From positions 4,588,001 through 4,652,000 of the forward strand of contig NC_023036.2 of the NCBI RefSeq assembly GCF_000317305.3: a stretch of DNA of 64,000 bases. Reading direction: 5' to 3'. The first letter of the stretch is position 1. The number at the start of each line of letters is the position of its first letter. The position numbers were made by a program, and so were the translations under genes. Shown piece after piece: positions 44,341-52,874 of this stretch. The notes beneath the pieces are model-generated. The model was not told where the DNA came from. It worked only from the letters and a program-made list of their open reading frames with translations, and ran no database searches. This stretch comes from Mycolicibacterium neoaurum VKM Ac-1815D. GTDB lineage: Bacteria > Actinomycetota > Actinomycetes > Mycobacteriales > Mycobacteriaceae.

Positions 44341-45774
44341 ATGCATCTACGTGAACTGCGCACTGCGGACCACAAGAACGGAGCACGGGCAAGCGCAATC
44401 ATCGCGACGGCGGTTTCGTGCGTCGCGGCGTTCAAGGGCCTCAACGAATCGGTGACGCCACCGGCACTGCCCATCTTGCAGAACGAATTCCACGTGCCCA
44501 GTTCGACGATCTCCTGGGTCCTCACCGGCGTGCTGTTGACCGGCACCATCGCGACACCGATCGTGAGCCGGCTCGGCGAAGTATGGGACAAACGCAGAGC
44601 ACTGCTGGGCGTACTGGCGATCGTCGCCGCGGGAACGCTGATATCGGCGCTTTCGATATCCATCGAGATGTTGATCGCGGGCCAGCTTCTACAGGGCATC
44701 GGGCTGAGCACTGCCCCACTGGCCATCGGCATCATCCGTGACACGCAAGGTGAAGCCAGAACCAAACATGCCAACGGGTTGATGGTCGGCGCCATTTTCG
44801 GCAGCACCGCGGCCGGAACCATGATTGCCGGTCCGATCGCCGACCATCTCTCCTATCGCTGGTTGTTCTGGGTGCCGTTCCTTGCCTTGTTGGGGTGTAT
44901 GACCGCCGTCTGGCTCCTCGTCCCCCCGACGCCAAGGACCAGCGACGGGCGGGCGCGCGTGGACCTGGCCGGTGGCGCGCTGCTGGCCCTGGGCCTTGCG
45001 GCGGTCTTGCTCGCGCTGACGTTCGCGCCCGCGTGGGGCTGGTCGTCACCCGGCTTCTTCCTCTTGCTCGGCGCCGGGGTCGGCACCCTCCTTCTCTTTG
45101 TCCTTGTCGAACTGGCGGTTGACGAGCCCCTCGTCGATATCCGGCTGATGCGCAGTTTCACCGTGGTGGCCGCATCCGGGCTGATGTTCTTGGCCGGCTA
45201 CTGCATCAACGCAATTCTCTTCTGCGTCCCCATGCAGATGCAGTTGCCCGCGTCGACCGGCTACGGCCTTGGCGCCTCGGCGACGGTGACCGCCCTGCTG
45301 CTGGTGTCGGCGATGCTGATAGGCCTCACCGCCCCGTTGATTTCCGCCCTGGACAGAGCCATCGGTTCCCGAATCCCGTCGTCGATCGGTCCGATCGCGA
45401 TCATCGCGGGCGCGCTGGTGATGCTGACCATGGGACAACGCGGCAGCATCGCCGTCATCTTCGTCGCCACCTTGGCCGTGAACTTCGGCCTGAGCGTCGC
45501 GATGACCCAATCCCTGAACCTTGTCATCAATGGCGTCCCAGCCGACAAGGTCACGCAATTCAACGGATTGAACTTCGCCATTCAAGCCGTTGCGGGAACC
45601 GTCGGCGCCCAGGTATCCGGCGCTGTGCTCACCGTGGACCCGGATGCGGTGCCCAGCTGGAATGCATTCGCCATATCGTGGGCCGCCTCAGGCACACTGG
45701 CGATCGCGACCCTTGTCCTTGTCCTGGCGGTCCGCGCGCCCAAGACTTTCGACCGCCTTCCCGACCTGCAATAG
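44341..45774 (+). CDS. MFS transporter, 14-TM DHA2-like family
   Basis: A 477-residue protein with about 14 hydrophobic segments. Motif C-like and loop features: WVLTGVLLTGTIATPIVSRL, LGEVWDKRRALLGVLAIVAA (motif A) and QLLQGIGLSTAPLAIGIIRD. Start ATG 44341 follows GAGGA at 44328-44332. DHA2 proteins are proton-driven exporters, often for drugs or toxic intermediates, though import is possible. It is convergent with the TetR gene, 7 bp apart. Confidence 0.85.
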   Translation: MHLRELRTADHKNGARASAIIATAVSCVAAFKGLNESVTPPALPILQNEFHVPSSTISWVLTGVLLTGTIATPIVSRLGEVWDKRRALLGVLAIVAAGTLISALSISIEMLIAGQLLQGIGLSTAPLAIGIIRDTQGEARTKHANGLMVGAIFGSTAAGTMIAGPIADHLSYRWLFWVPFLALLGCMTAVWLLVPPTPRTSDGRARVDLAGGALLALGLAAVLLALTFAPAWGWSSPGFFLLLGAGVGTLLLFVLVELAVDEPLVDIRLMRSFTVVAASGLMFLAGYCINAILFCVPMQMQLPASTGYGLGASATVTALLLVSAMLIGLTAPLISALDRAIGSRIPSSIGPIAIIAGALVMLTMGQRGSIAVIFVATLAVNFGLSVAMTQSLNLVINGVPADKVTQFNGLNFAIQAVAGTVGAQVSGAVLTVDPDAVPSWNAFAISWAASGTLAIATLVLVLAVRAPKTFDRLPDLQ

Positions 45775-45781
45775 CGCCGTT

Positions 45782-46378
45782 CTACGGAATCGCGGTGAGC
45801 GCCTGGATCGCCGCGTAGGACATCGTCGACACGATGGCCCCGTGGTCGAGACCCTTGTTCAGGGTGGACACCGCATTGAGCATGGAGAACACGGACTGGG
45901 TGAGCAGGCGAACCTGCGGTTCGGACAGGTCCGGCCGCAGTGGCGACACCGTCGAGATCCACTCTTCGGCATACAAATTCATTTCACGGCGGATCCGTCG
46001 ACGATCCGCCTCGGGAAACGCGTGTTCGTTCTTGTGGAAGATCAACGGGGTCGGCGGCGCGTCGATGACGGACAAGATGTGGTGCTCTACCATGATCGCC
46101 AGGGCTGTCGCCGGATCCGGCTGGGACTCCACCGTCTCGCGCGCAAACCGATGAAGCGATTTCAGGTCTTTCTCCACCACCGCGATGAGCAGCGCCTGCT
46201 TGTTCTGAAAATGCCGGTAGAGCGCTGGGCCGGAAATACCGGCCTTCGCGCAGATCATGTCCACGGTGACCGAGTCGTAACCGTTGTGCAGAAACAATTC
46301 TGCGGCAACCGCGAGCAGCTTCTCCCGCCGCGGCGAATCGGTCGCGGTGGCCTCGGCTGCCCCCTTCTCAGATCTCAT
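45782..46378 (-). CDS. TetR-family transcriptional regulator
   Basis: 198 residues from ATG 46378; the longer frame to 46504 is arginine- and proline-rich and would run into the operator. The N-terminal helix-turn-helix is REKLLAVAAELFLHNGYDSV followed by TVDMICAKAGISGPALYRHF; the C-terminal ligand domain resembles the AcrR/KstR2-like group (LHRFARETVESQPDPATALA). It lies between the MFS gene and the monooxygenase cluster, with a dyad 114 bp upstream that is repeated at 43.9 kb. Probably represses itself and the surrounding operons. A CoA-ester ligand is plausible but unproven. Confidence 0.85.
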   Translation of the reverse strand: MRSEKGAAEATATDSPRREKLLAVAAELFLHNGYDSVTVDMICAKAGISGPALYRHFQNKQALLIAVVEKDLKSLHRFARETVESQPDPATALAIMVEHHILSVIDAPPTPLIFHKNEHAFPEADRRRIRREMNLYAEEWISTVSPLRPDLSEPQVRLLTQSVFSMLNAVSTLNKGLDHGAIVSTMSYAAIQALTAIP

Positions 46379-46491
46379 AGCTCCACACGGTAACCCCGGG
46401 AACACCGATGCTCCGCATCGTGGCCGACCCGAAACCCGCTCGGCTCCCTCGCTGCGTGGTGGACGCGTTCTTCGGCGATCTGAACATGACC

Positions 46492-46514
46492 CGTAAGTTA
46501 ACACACATTAACAT
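46492..46514. promoter_or_regulatory. Putative TetR operator, copy 2
   Basis: Core GTTAACACACATTAAC (46497-46512), differing from copy 1 at three central positions only. It lies 114 bp upstream of the tetR ATG and 138 bp before the cluster promoter. On the minus strand it includes TAACTT, a possible tetR -10. Confidence 0.7.
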
Positions 46515-46652
46515 TGCTCGATGCCGACTGCGGCGCGAAGGGACACCCCTCACGCACGCTCAGGGAAGTGCGAACTACGCCGATAAAGTGGCTTCGAACT
46601 GGTTAAATACGGCTCATCGGCACGTGACACCACCCGGTTTCGGACTTCGGCG

Positions 46653-46681
46653 TTGACAGCGCCGATTTCTGGCCTTAGGTT
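46653..46681 (+). promoter_or_regulatory. SigA-type promoter of the monooxygenase cluster
   Basis: TTGACA (46653-46658), 17-nt spacer, TAGGTT (46676-46681), with a start of transcription expected near 46688 and a leader of about 25 nt carrying GGAAGGA (46699-46705) before ATG 46713. Confidence 0.75.
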
Positions 46682-46712
46682 AATGGTCACTCACACGCGG
46701 AAGGATCTAACG

Positions 46713-47903
46713 ATGCGGTTCATCTTCATGAGCGAAGCCGAGACGGCGCCGGGTCACACCCACGAGCATCGGTACCGGGAATTGATAGACGAGGTACTAC
46801 TGGCCGAGGAAGTAGGTTTCGATGCGTTCGGCACATCGGAGCAGCACGTGGCGATCGGCACTGCCACCACGTCCGCACCCGAGGTCATCTACCCCTATCT
46901 GATGGCGCTGACCAGCAGGATCAGATTCGTCCACCTGGTCACACTGTTGCCGACGCGCATCAACCACGCCCTCCGGGTCGCTGAGCGACTGGCAACCGAG
47001 GACATCCTGTCCAACGGCAGGGTCGAGCTCGGTGTCGGTCGGGGCAACACCACCCTTGCCCTGCGCGCGTTCGAAGTGTCGCCGGCCGAGAACAAGGCGC
47101 AGCAGCTCGAAGGCCTCGAGGTGATCCGTCGCGCGTTACACAACGACATCTTCTCCTTCGTGGGCGAGCACTACAAGATTCCGCCGCGCGGGCTGGTCCC
47201 CAGGGGAATCCAAACGCCCTATCCGCCGATTCACATGGCGACCGGCAGCCCCGAATCTGTCAGAGCTGCCGCGGAACTCGGCGTCGGCGCCATCGTCGGT
47301 GGCTTCTACCTGGGATTCGATTTCCTGGAGAACATGCTCGGCATCTACGACGAGGCCCTTTCCTCCGCCACCCACACCTATCCCCTCCAGGCCGAAAAGC
47401 TGGTGGCCGTTGCCGGCGGCATGCACTGCGCACAGACGCGCGAGGAGGCCCAGCAATGGGCGCGCCACCTGACCGAGACGGTCGCACTCTCGACAGACGC
47501 CTATGAGCGCTTGTCGAAGCTCTCGGCCGACTACCAGTACATGGGCGCGGTCAAGAACATCGATTTCAGCGATGAGCGCTACATGTTCGAGGACTCGGCC
47601 GGTTTCATCGTCGGGGACCCCGACGACTGCATCGCGCAGGTCCAGCGGTATGTGGATCTGGGTGCCGATGCACTGGTCATGCGTATCGACGGCCTGCCGC
47701 ACGCCGAATTGATGAAGTCGATCGAGCTTTTCGGCAAGTACGTCATCCCGAGGTTCAAGAACCCGCGCGCCGTGGTTCGTCCCGCCGAGGAGATTCTGGA
47801 CGACATCCGCGGCCTGCGGCCCGCTCACTACGCCGAACTCGAAGCGTTCACATCTGCACATGCCATGAACGGCAACACCATCCAGGTTGGAGAAAGCCGA
47901 TGA
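46713..47903 (+). CDS. Luciferase-like flavin-dependent monooxygenase
   Basis: 396 residues from ATG 46713 (GGAAGGA upstream). A bacterial-luciferase-type TIM barrel: MRFIFMSEAETAPGHTHEHR, VLLAEEVGFDAFGTSEQHV, SRIRFVHLVTLLPTRINHAL, LSNGRVELGVGRGN, PPIHMATGSPESVRAAAELG and FIVGDPDDCIAQVQRYVDLG. Such enzymes use FMNH2 (or F420H2) and O2. The flavin reductase gene in the same operon favours FMNH2. Hydroxylation or Baeyer-Villiger oxidation of the pathway substrate or its CoA ester is the likely role. It overlaps the next gene by ATGA. Confidence 0.85.
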   Translation: MRFIFMSEAETAPGHTHEHRYRELIDEVLLAEEVGFDAFGTSEQHVAIGTATTSAPEVIYPYLMALTSRIRFVHLVTLLPTRINHALRVAERLATEDILSNGRVELGVGRGNTTLALRAFEVSPAENKAQQLEGLEVIRRALHNDIFSFVGEHYKIPPRGLVPRGIQTPYPPIHMATGSPESVRAAAELGVGAIVGGFYLGFDFLENMLGIYDEALSSATHTYPLQAEKLVAVAGGMHCAQTREEAQQWARHLTETVALSTDAYERLSKLSADYQYMGAVKNIDFSDERYMFEDSAGFIVGDPDDCIAQVQRYVDLGADALVMRIDGLPHAELMKSIELFGKYVIPRFKNPRAVVRPAEEILDDIRGLRPAHYAELEAFTSAHAMNGNTIQVGESR

Positions 47904-48760
47904 CCACGACAGCAGCCGATGACATCTACCGTCGCTACCCCGATGAGATCCTGATCGAGCGAAAGCCCAACGGGGTGTTGCTGATCACCCTGAATCGCCC
48001 AGACCAGTTGAACTCCCTGACGATGCCCATGTTCGAATACATGGCCGATATCTGGGTCGATATCGACCGTGACCCCCTGACCAAGGTGGCCGTCATCACC
48101 GGTGCCGGCCGCGGATTCTGCACGGGGATGGACGTTTCGCAGCCGGACCCGAGTCTGGACGACGCCATCGCACTGATGGAGGTGGAACGGCGCCGCCTTT
48201 CCGCGCTGCTCAACATGGACAAGCCGCTCATCTCCGCGATCAACGGTCCCGCCGTGGGCTGGGGCCTGTCCATGGGGCTGCTTGCCGATATCAGCGTCGC
48301 GGCCGAAGATGCCATCCTGATGGACGGCCATACTCGGGTCGGCGTCGTCGCCGGTGACCACTCCTCGCTGATCTGGCCGCTCTTGGTCGGGATGGCCAAA
48401 GCGAAGTTCTACCAGCTGACCTCGGCACGCCTCACCGGGCGAGAAGCCGAGCGCATCGGGCTGGTCAGCATCACCGAACGCCCCGAGGCCGTGCTGGATC
48501 GCGCGCTGGCGATCGCCGACGACCTGGCACGCGGATCCCAACAGGCCATCCGCTGGACAAAGCGCTCATTGAACACCGGCTGGCTCACCAATGCGCTTCC
48601 CCAACAGGAGCTTTCAGCTGCCCTGGAGACCCTCGGGTTCGCCGGAGCCGATTACCTCGAAGCTCGGCAAGCCTTCCGCGAGGGGCGCACGCCGGTGTTT
48701 CCCTCCGCCGGTGGCCACGACGCGCAACCCACCGCAGCCGACCACGCAACCGTCGGCTGA
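47900..48760 (+). CDS. Enoyl-CoA hydratase/isomerase (crotonase) family protein 1
   Basis: A 286-residue crotonase. Oxyanion-hole motifs ITGAGRGFCTGMDV and INGPAVGWGLSMGLLADISV are present. The usual catalytic Glu region (FxxPExxLG) is replaced by ILMDGHTRVGVVAGDHSS, so it may catalyse an isomerase, hydrolase or C-C bond reaction instead of simple hydration. The C-terminal tail is Pro/Ala-rich. Translationally coupled to the monooxygenase. Confidence 0.85.
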   Translation: MTTTAADDIYRRYPDEILIERKPNGVLLITLNRPDQLNSLTMPMFEYMADIWVDIDRDPLTKVAVITGAGRGFCTGMDVSQPDPSLDDAIALMEVERRRLSALLNMDKPLISAINGPAVGWGLSMGLLADISVAAEDAILMDGHTRVGVVAGDHSSLIWPLLVGMAKAKFYQLTSARLTGREAERIGLVSITERPEAVLDRALAIADDLARGSQQAIRWTKRSLNTGWLTNALPQQELSAALETLGFAGADYLEARQAFREGRTPVFPSAGGHDAQPTAADHATVG

Positions 48761-48767
48761 GCACACG

Positions 48768-49610
48768 ATGACCAGTCCCGAGGACATGCCGCCGACCGGG
48801 CTCACACTCGCCGATCACGACGGGGTGCTCGTGGTCACGCTGAACCGCCCGCCGGCCAATGCACTGAACCGCTCCGTCATCGGTGAACTGACGCACCTTT
48901 TCGCCGGGCTCACCGCGTCTGCCGACGCCCCCGCGGTGGTCCTCACCGGCCACGGTGATCGGTTCTTCAGCGCCGGCGGTGACATCAAAGAACTCGACGG
49001 GGTCGCTGCCGATCAGATCGACGGAAGAATGCGGGATTTCCACTCGTTGCTGGTGGTGCTGGACCGGTATCCTCGTCCGGTGATCGGTGCCATCAACGGG
49101 TACTGCGTCGGTGGCGGCATGGAGATCGCACTCTTCAGCGACACCGTGTTGGCGGTCGAGCATGCACAGTTCGGCTTTCCGGAGATCAAGCACGGGCTCC
49201 TCCCCGCCGACAAGGGCATCCAGCGTGCCATCCGGATTCTCGGGGCCCGCGCCACCCGCGCGATGCTGTTGTCCGGAGAGCTCTTCGGTGTGCAGCGCGC
49301 CGCGGCACTCGGTCTGGTCGACACGATCGTCGAACCCGCCCAACTGCTGGCGTCCGCCATCGCCGTCGCCGAGCACGCATCAGCCGAGGCGCCCGTGCTC
49401 TACCGCGCGCTCAAGCGCAGCGTGAACGGCCCGGACGACGCTGCGGACGAGAAATCACTGCGCAATACCTTGGCCGACGCCGCCGCCTACTTCGACGATC
49501 CCGTCGCCCGCGCGCTGCGCGGGGGCTGGAGCGTCCAGCGCAATCGAGCACGTACGCACGCAGCCACACCACAGCCGCATCATGAGCGGCCCGCAGAGGA
49601 ATCACGTTGA
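48768..49610 (+). CDS. Enoyl-CoA hydratase/isomerase (crotonase) family protein 2
   Basis: 280 residues from ATG 48768, 7 bp after crotonase 1. Motifs: LTGHGDRFFSAGGDIKELDG, INGYCVGGGMEIALFSDTVL and the catalytic Glu position FGFPEIKHGLLPADKG. It keeps a Glu where crotonase 1 has lost it, so the two probably catalyse different steps. It overlaps the ligase start by TGATG. Confidence 0.87.
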   Translation: MTSPEDMPPTGLTLADHDGVLVVTLNRPPANALNRSVIGELTHLFAGLTASADAPAVVLTGHGDRFFSAGGDIKELDGVAADQIDGRMRDFHSLLVVLDRYPRPVIGAINGYCVGGGMEIALFSDTVLAVEHAQFGFPEIKHGLLPADKGIQRAIRILGARATRAMLLSGELFGVQRAAALGLVDTIVEPAQLLASAIAVAEHASAEAPVLYRALKRSVNGPDDAADEKSLRNTLADAAAYFDDPVARALRGGWSVQRNRARTHAATPQPHHERPAEESR

Positions 49611-51520
49611 TGGCACCAGATACGCCCGCTTCATCGGACCCGGCCGAGGGCAACGGCACCCACTCGGTACCGGTACTCCAAGACGCGTCGCGGTTCCAGG
49701 CGGTGCCACGAACCTTTGCCCAGCTGCTGCACGACCGAGCCCGACACGAGCCCGACAAGGTCGCCTTCTACACCTGGGACTCGGGTGCCCAACACCCCAC
49801 CACCTGGGGCGAGTACGCCGAATCCGTACGTCGGGCCGCGCTCGAACTGGACAACCTCGGTGTCGGCGCGGGTGACCGGGTAGCCATCATGTCGTCGGCC
49901 CGCGCGGAGTGGGTGGTGGCAGCGTTGGCCATCCTCAGCGTGAACGCCGTGCTGGTCGGGGTGTACCCGACAAGCTCGCAACAGGAGCTCGCGCAGGTGC
50001 TCGAAACGTGCGGTGTATCCGCGGTTTTCGCCGACAGTCAACCGGCGCTCGAGAAGGTGGCCGCGATAGCGCCCCGGCTGGACACCCTGCGCGCGGTGAT
50101 CGGGTTCGATGCACAGCCCGCAGGCATGCCCGACAACGTCTCGGTCAGCGGGTGGCATTCGCTCCTTGCTGCCGGCGGGGCGCTGGCAGCCGCCGACCCG
50201 ACCCGGTTCGCCGATCTCGTGGCGGAAGGCGATATCGACCAACCGGCCGCCCTGTTCTCCACGTCGGGCTCCACCGGAATCCCCAAGGGAGTCGTGCACA
50301 CCCATCGCACACTGCAGTTCTCGGTGCTGGGTGTGGCGATGACCTACCCCGATATCGGTCGTACCCGCCATGACCTCGTCGGGTTTCTCGGTCTGTCGCA
50401 CGTGGCCCCCGCCCTCATCGGGGTTTTCGCGCCGATCATGACCAAGCTCGTGATCACCTACTGCACGATGGAACAGCGTCTGCCGGCCCTCATCGGGGTG
50501 CGGCCGACCGCCGTGGTCTGGCCGCCGCGCATGCACGAGAAGCTGGCCAGCGAGGTTCTGCAGACGGTCACACAGTCTGGACGGCTCTTCGGCATCAAGT
50601 ATGCGGCAGCAATGCGGATCGCGCGACGCATCGGTGCAGACAGATGGGCGGATCGCCGGCCGCCCAGATACCTCGATGTGCTCTACGGCATCTGCTTGAA
50701 GACCGTGTTCCTGCCGCTGCGCGCGCGGGTCGGCATGGACAGGATCAACGTCAGCTGGACCGCTTCGGGCAGCATGCCCCCCGATGTGGCCGCGCTGTGG
50801 CACATGTGGGGCCTCGATCTGCGCGAGCTCTACGGCACGACGGAGACCTGCGGCGCGGTTCTGGCCCAGTGGGACCGGCCCTTTCCCCGGCCCGGCACCA
50901 TCGGCAAGAGCATGCCGGATCCGCGCTGGGCGGCGCGGGTATCCGCCGACGGTGAGCTGCAGGTGCGCACGCCGAGTCTGTTCACCGGTTACTGGAATGA
51001 CCCACAGGCGACATCGGAAGCGGTGCACGACGGGTGGTACAGCACAGGGGATCTGGTTGAACTGGGCGCAGATGCCGAGGTGAAGATCATCGGCCGGTCC
51101 AAGGACCTGATCAAGACCAGCGGCGGAAAATCGGTCAGCCCACAACCGATCGAGGTGAAGCTGAAATCCAGCCCGCTGCTGGAAGAAGCCATCGTGGTGG
51201 GTGAGGGACGGAAGTACCTCACTGCGCTGTTGGCCGTCAGCGCGAAAACACAGTCGATGAGCACCGACGAGCGCGATATCCTGCTGCGCCGATGGATCGA
51301 GGGAGTCAACGCCGAACTCTCGCGACCCTTGCAGATCAAGGACTTCCGGGTACTTCCCCGAGAATTGTCGCCCGAAGCGGGTGAACTCACGCTCAAGGGC
51401 ACCATCCGCCGCGCGAATGTGGTCGCCTCGTTCGCCCACCTCGTCGACGAGATGTACGACGGGAGCGAACAAGACGTCATCGCCGGGCAGGCCCGCCTCA
51501 TCAGGGGCGACCGTGTCTAG
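49610..51520 (+). CDS. AMP-forming acyl-CoA ligase, long-chain (FadD15/FAA1-like)
   Basis: 636 residues from ATG 49610. P-loop STSGSTGIPKGVVHTH, ASGSMPPDVAALWHMWG, ELYGTTETCG, YSTGDLVEL, GRSKDLIKTSGGKSVSPQPI, and the C-terminal Lys motif TLKGTIRRANV. The overall pattern is that of the long FAA1-type synthetases, which activate bulky or long carboxylates to CoA esters. Its end overlaps the creatininase start by 8 nt. Confidence 0.85.
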   Translation: MAPDTPASSDPAEGNGTHSVPVLQDASRFQAVPRTFAQLLHDRARHEPDKVAFYTWDSGAQHPTTWGEYAESVRRAALELDNLGVGAGDRVAIMSSARAEWVVAALAILSVNAVLVGVYPTSSQQELAQVLETCGVSAVFADSQPALEKVAAIAPRLDTLRAVIGFDAQPAGMPDNVSVSGWHSLLAAGGALAAADPTRFADLVAEGDIDQPAALFSTSGSTGIPKGVVHTHRTLQFSVLGVAMTYPDIGRTRHDLVGFLGLSHVAPALIGVFAPIMTKLVITYCTMEQRLPALIGVRPTAVVWPPRMHEKLASEVLQTVTQSGRLFGIKYAAAMRIARRIGADRWADRRPPRYLDVLYGICLKTVFLPLRARVGMDRINVSWTASGSMPPDVAALWHMWGLDLRELYGTTETCGAVLAQWDRPFPRPGTIGKSMPDPRWAARVSADGELQVRTPSLFTGYWNDPQATSEAVHDGWYSTGDLVELGADAEVKIIGRSKDLIKTSGGKSVSPQPIEVKLKSSPLLEEAIVVGEGRKYLTALLAVSAKTQSMSTDERDILLRRWIEGVNAELSRPLQIKDFRVLPRELSPEAGELTLKGTIRRANVVASFAHLVDEMYDGSEQDVIAGQARLIRGDRV

Positions 51521-52292
51521 CATCGACACCCTCCCGTCCGGGGAAGTGCGCATCGAGTACCTCACGAGCCCGGAGATCGGCAGGGCTGTGACGGCGGGAT
51601 ACCGCACGGCGATCCTGCCCTTGGCCGCGATCGAACAGCACGGTAGCCACCTTCCGCTGTCCATGGATGCCGATCATGCAGACGAGCTCGCCATTCTGAT
51701 CGCCCGTCGGCTCGGCGACGCGCTGGTGCTTCCGACCGTCAGGGTCGGATACTCACCGCACCATCTGGAATTCGCCGGGACGCTGTCCCTTCGAGCATCC
51801 ACGCTGGAGTCGATCTGTGTCGATTACACGGCGCATCTGGCCGAGCACGGGTTCGAGCGGGTGATCCTGTTCTCCGGGCACATCGGAAACTACTCTGTGA
51901 TGCGGGATTTCGAGTCCCGCCTGCAGCAGCAACTGGCCCCATTGGCTGTCATCGTGTTCACCGACGCCGCGGCGATACTGGACACGTGGCGGCTCTGTGC
52001 GGCCAGGGTCGCCGGTTTGGGCGAGAATGTCGGCGGCCACGCAGATATCGCCGAAACCTCGGTGATGCTGGTGCTGGATCCGGAGAAGGTGCGCAGCGAG
52101 CGGTTCATGCCCGGACACCCCGTCGGCGCCGACCGCACCATCGTGGACGCGGCGATGCGGGACGGAATCCACTCGGTCTCGCCCAACGGCATACTCGGTG
52201 ATCCGACCGGATCCTGTGCAGCCATCGGGACCGCCTGCCTGGAGACGGTCTCGGCGTTGATCGCCGATTATGCGCGCGAACGTGGCGCCTGA
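51513..52292 (+). CDS. Creatininase-family amidohydrolase
   Basis: 259 residues from GTG 51513, overlapping the ligase stop. Metal-ligand motifs of the family: IEQHGSHLPLSMDADHADEL (Glu, His, Asp), GYSPHHLEFAGTLSL, FSGHIGN (usual form GHGGN) and HADIAETS (Glu). Members hydrolyse cyclic amides (creatinine), formamides (FAPy deformylase ArfB) or peptides (MftE). It is the only clear amide hydrolase in the operon, which suggests that the substrate or an intermediate contains nitrogen. Confidence 0.85.
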   Translation: MSSIDTLPSGEVRIEYLTSPEIGRAVTAGYRTAILPLAAIEQHGSHLPLSMDADHADELAILIARRLGDALVLPTVRVGYSPHHLEFAGTLSLRASTLESICVDYTAHLAEHGFERVILFSGHIGNYSVMRDFESRLQQQLAPLAVIVFTDAAAILDTWRLCAARVAGLGENVGGHADIAETSVMLVLDPEKVRSERFMPGHPVGADRTIVDAAMRDGIHSVSPNGILGDPTGSCAAIGTACLETVSALIADYARERGA

Positions 52293-52352
52293 CCTCCACC
52301 GGCAGCCATCCCACCGGAAAACACTTGGCCCGAAAAGTAAAGGTGCCGTGCC

Positions 52353-52874
52353 GTGAACAATCTCGAACCCGTCCGAACGGGAGATCTTGCACTGGACAGC
52401 TCCCGACTGCGCAGACTCTACGGTCGTTACCCCACCGGTGTCGCCGCGTTGTGTGCATTGCGGGAAGGCGAACCTGTCGGCATCGTCGCGACGTCGTTCG
52501 TGCCGGTCTCGATGGATCCCGCGCTCGTCTCGGTCTGTGTCCAACACACGTCCACCACCTGGCCGGTGCTCGCCAGCGGGGATCACCTAGGCGTCTCGGT
52601 GCTGTCCTCGAAACATCAGGCGGCCTCTCGCCAGCTCGCGGCGAAGAACGCCGACCGGTTCGGCGGCCTGTCCTGGTTCAGCTCGGATTCGCAGGCCATC
52701 TTTCTCCACGACGCGGCGGCCTGGTTCGACTGCAGCATCTCGACCGCCATCGCGGCCGGTGACCACGATGTGGTCATCCTGCAGGTGAACTCCGCGGGCA
52801 TCAACGAGTCGAGCACTCCCCTGGTATTTCACGACAGCCGCTATCACAGCCTCATCGGGGCCGACGCGTCATGA
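52353..52874 (+). CDS. Flavin reductase (FMN-binding split barrel, HpaC-like)
   Basis: A 173-residue protein from GTG 52353. RRLYGRYPTGVAALCALREG, IVATSFVPVSMDPALVSVCV, NADRFGGLSW and HDAAAWFDCSI match the short-chain flavin reductases of two-component monooxygenases. It should supply reduced FMN to the luciferase-like enzyme encoded six genes upstream. It overlaps the RibBA-like gene by ATGA. Confidence 0.87.
   Translation: MNNLEPVRTGDLALDSSRLRRLYGRYPTGVAALCALREGEPVGIVATSFVPVSMDPALVSVCVQHTSTTWPVLASGDHLGVSVLSSKHQAASRQLAAKNADRFGGLSWFSSDSQAIFLHDAAAWFDCSISTAIAAGDHDVVILQVNSAGINESSTPLVFHDSRYHSLIGADAS

Larger units (their letters stand above)
46379..46712. other. 334-bp divergent control region, tetR to monooxygenase cluster
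   Basis: Contains the dyad at 46492-46514, the promoter at 46653-46681, and scattered TTAA half sites (GGTTAAAT at 46601, GGTTAATG at 46678 overlapping the -10). No gene seen. Confidence 0.6.
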
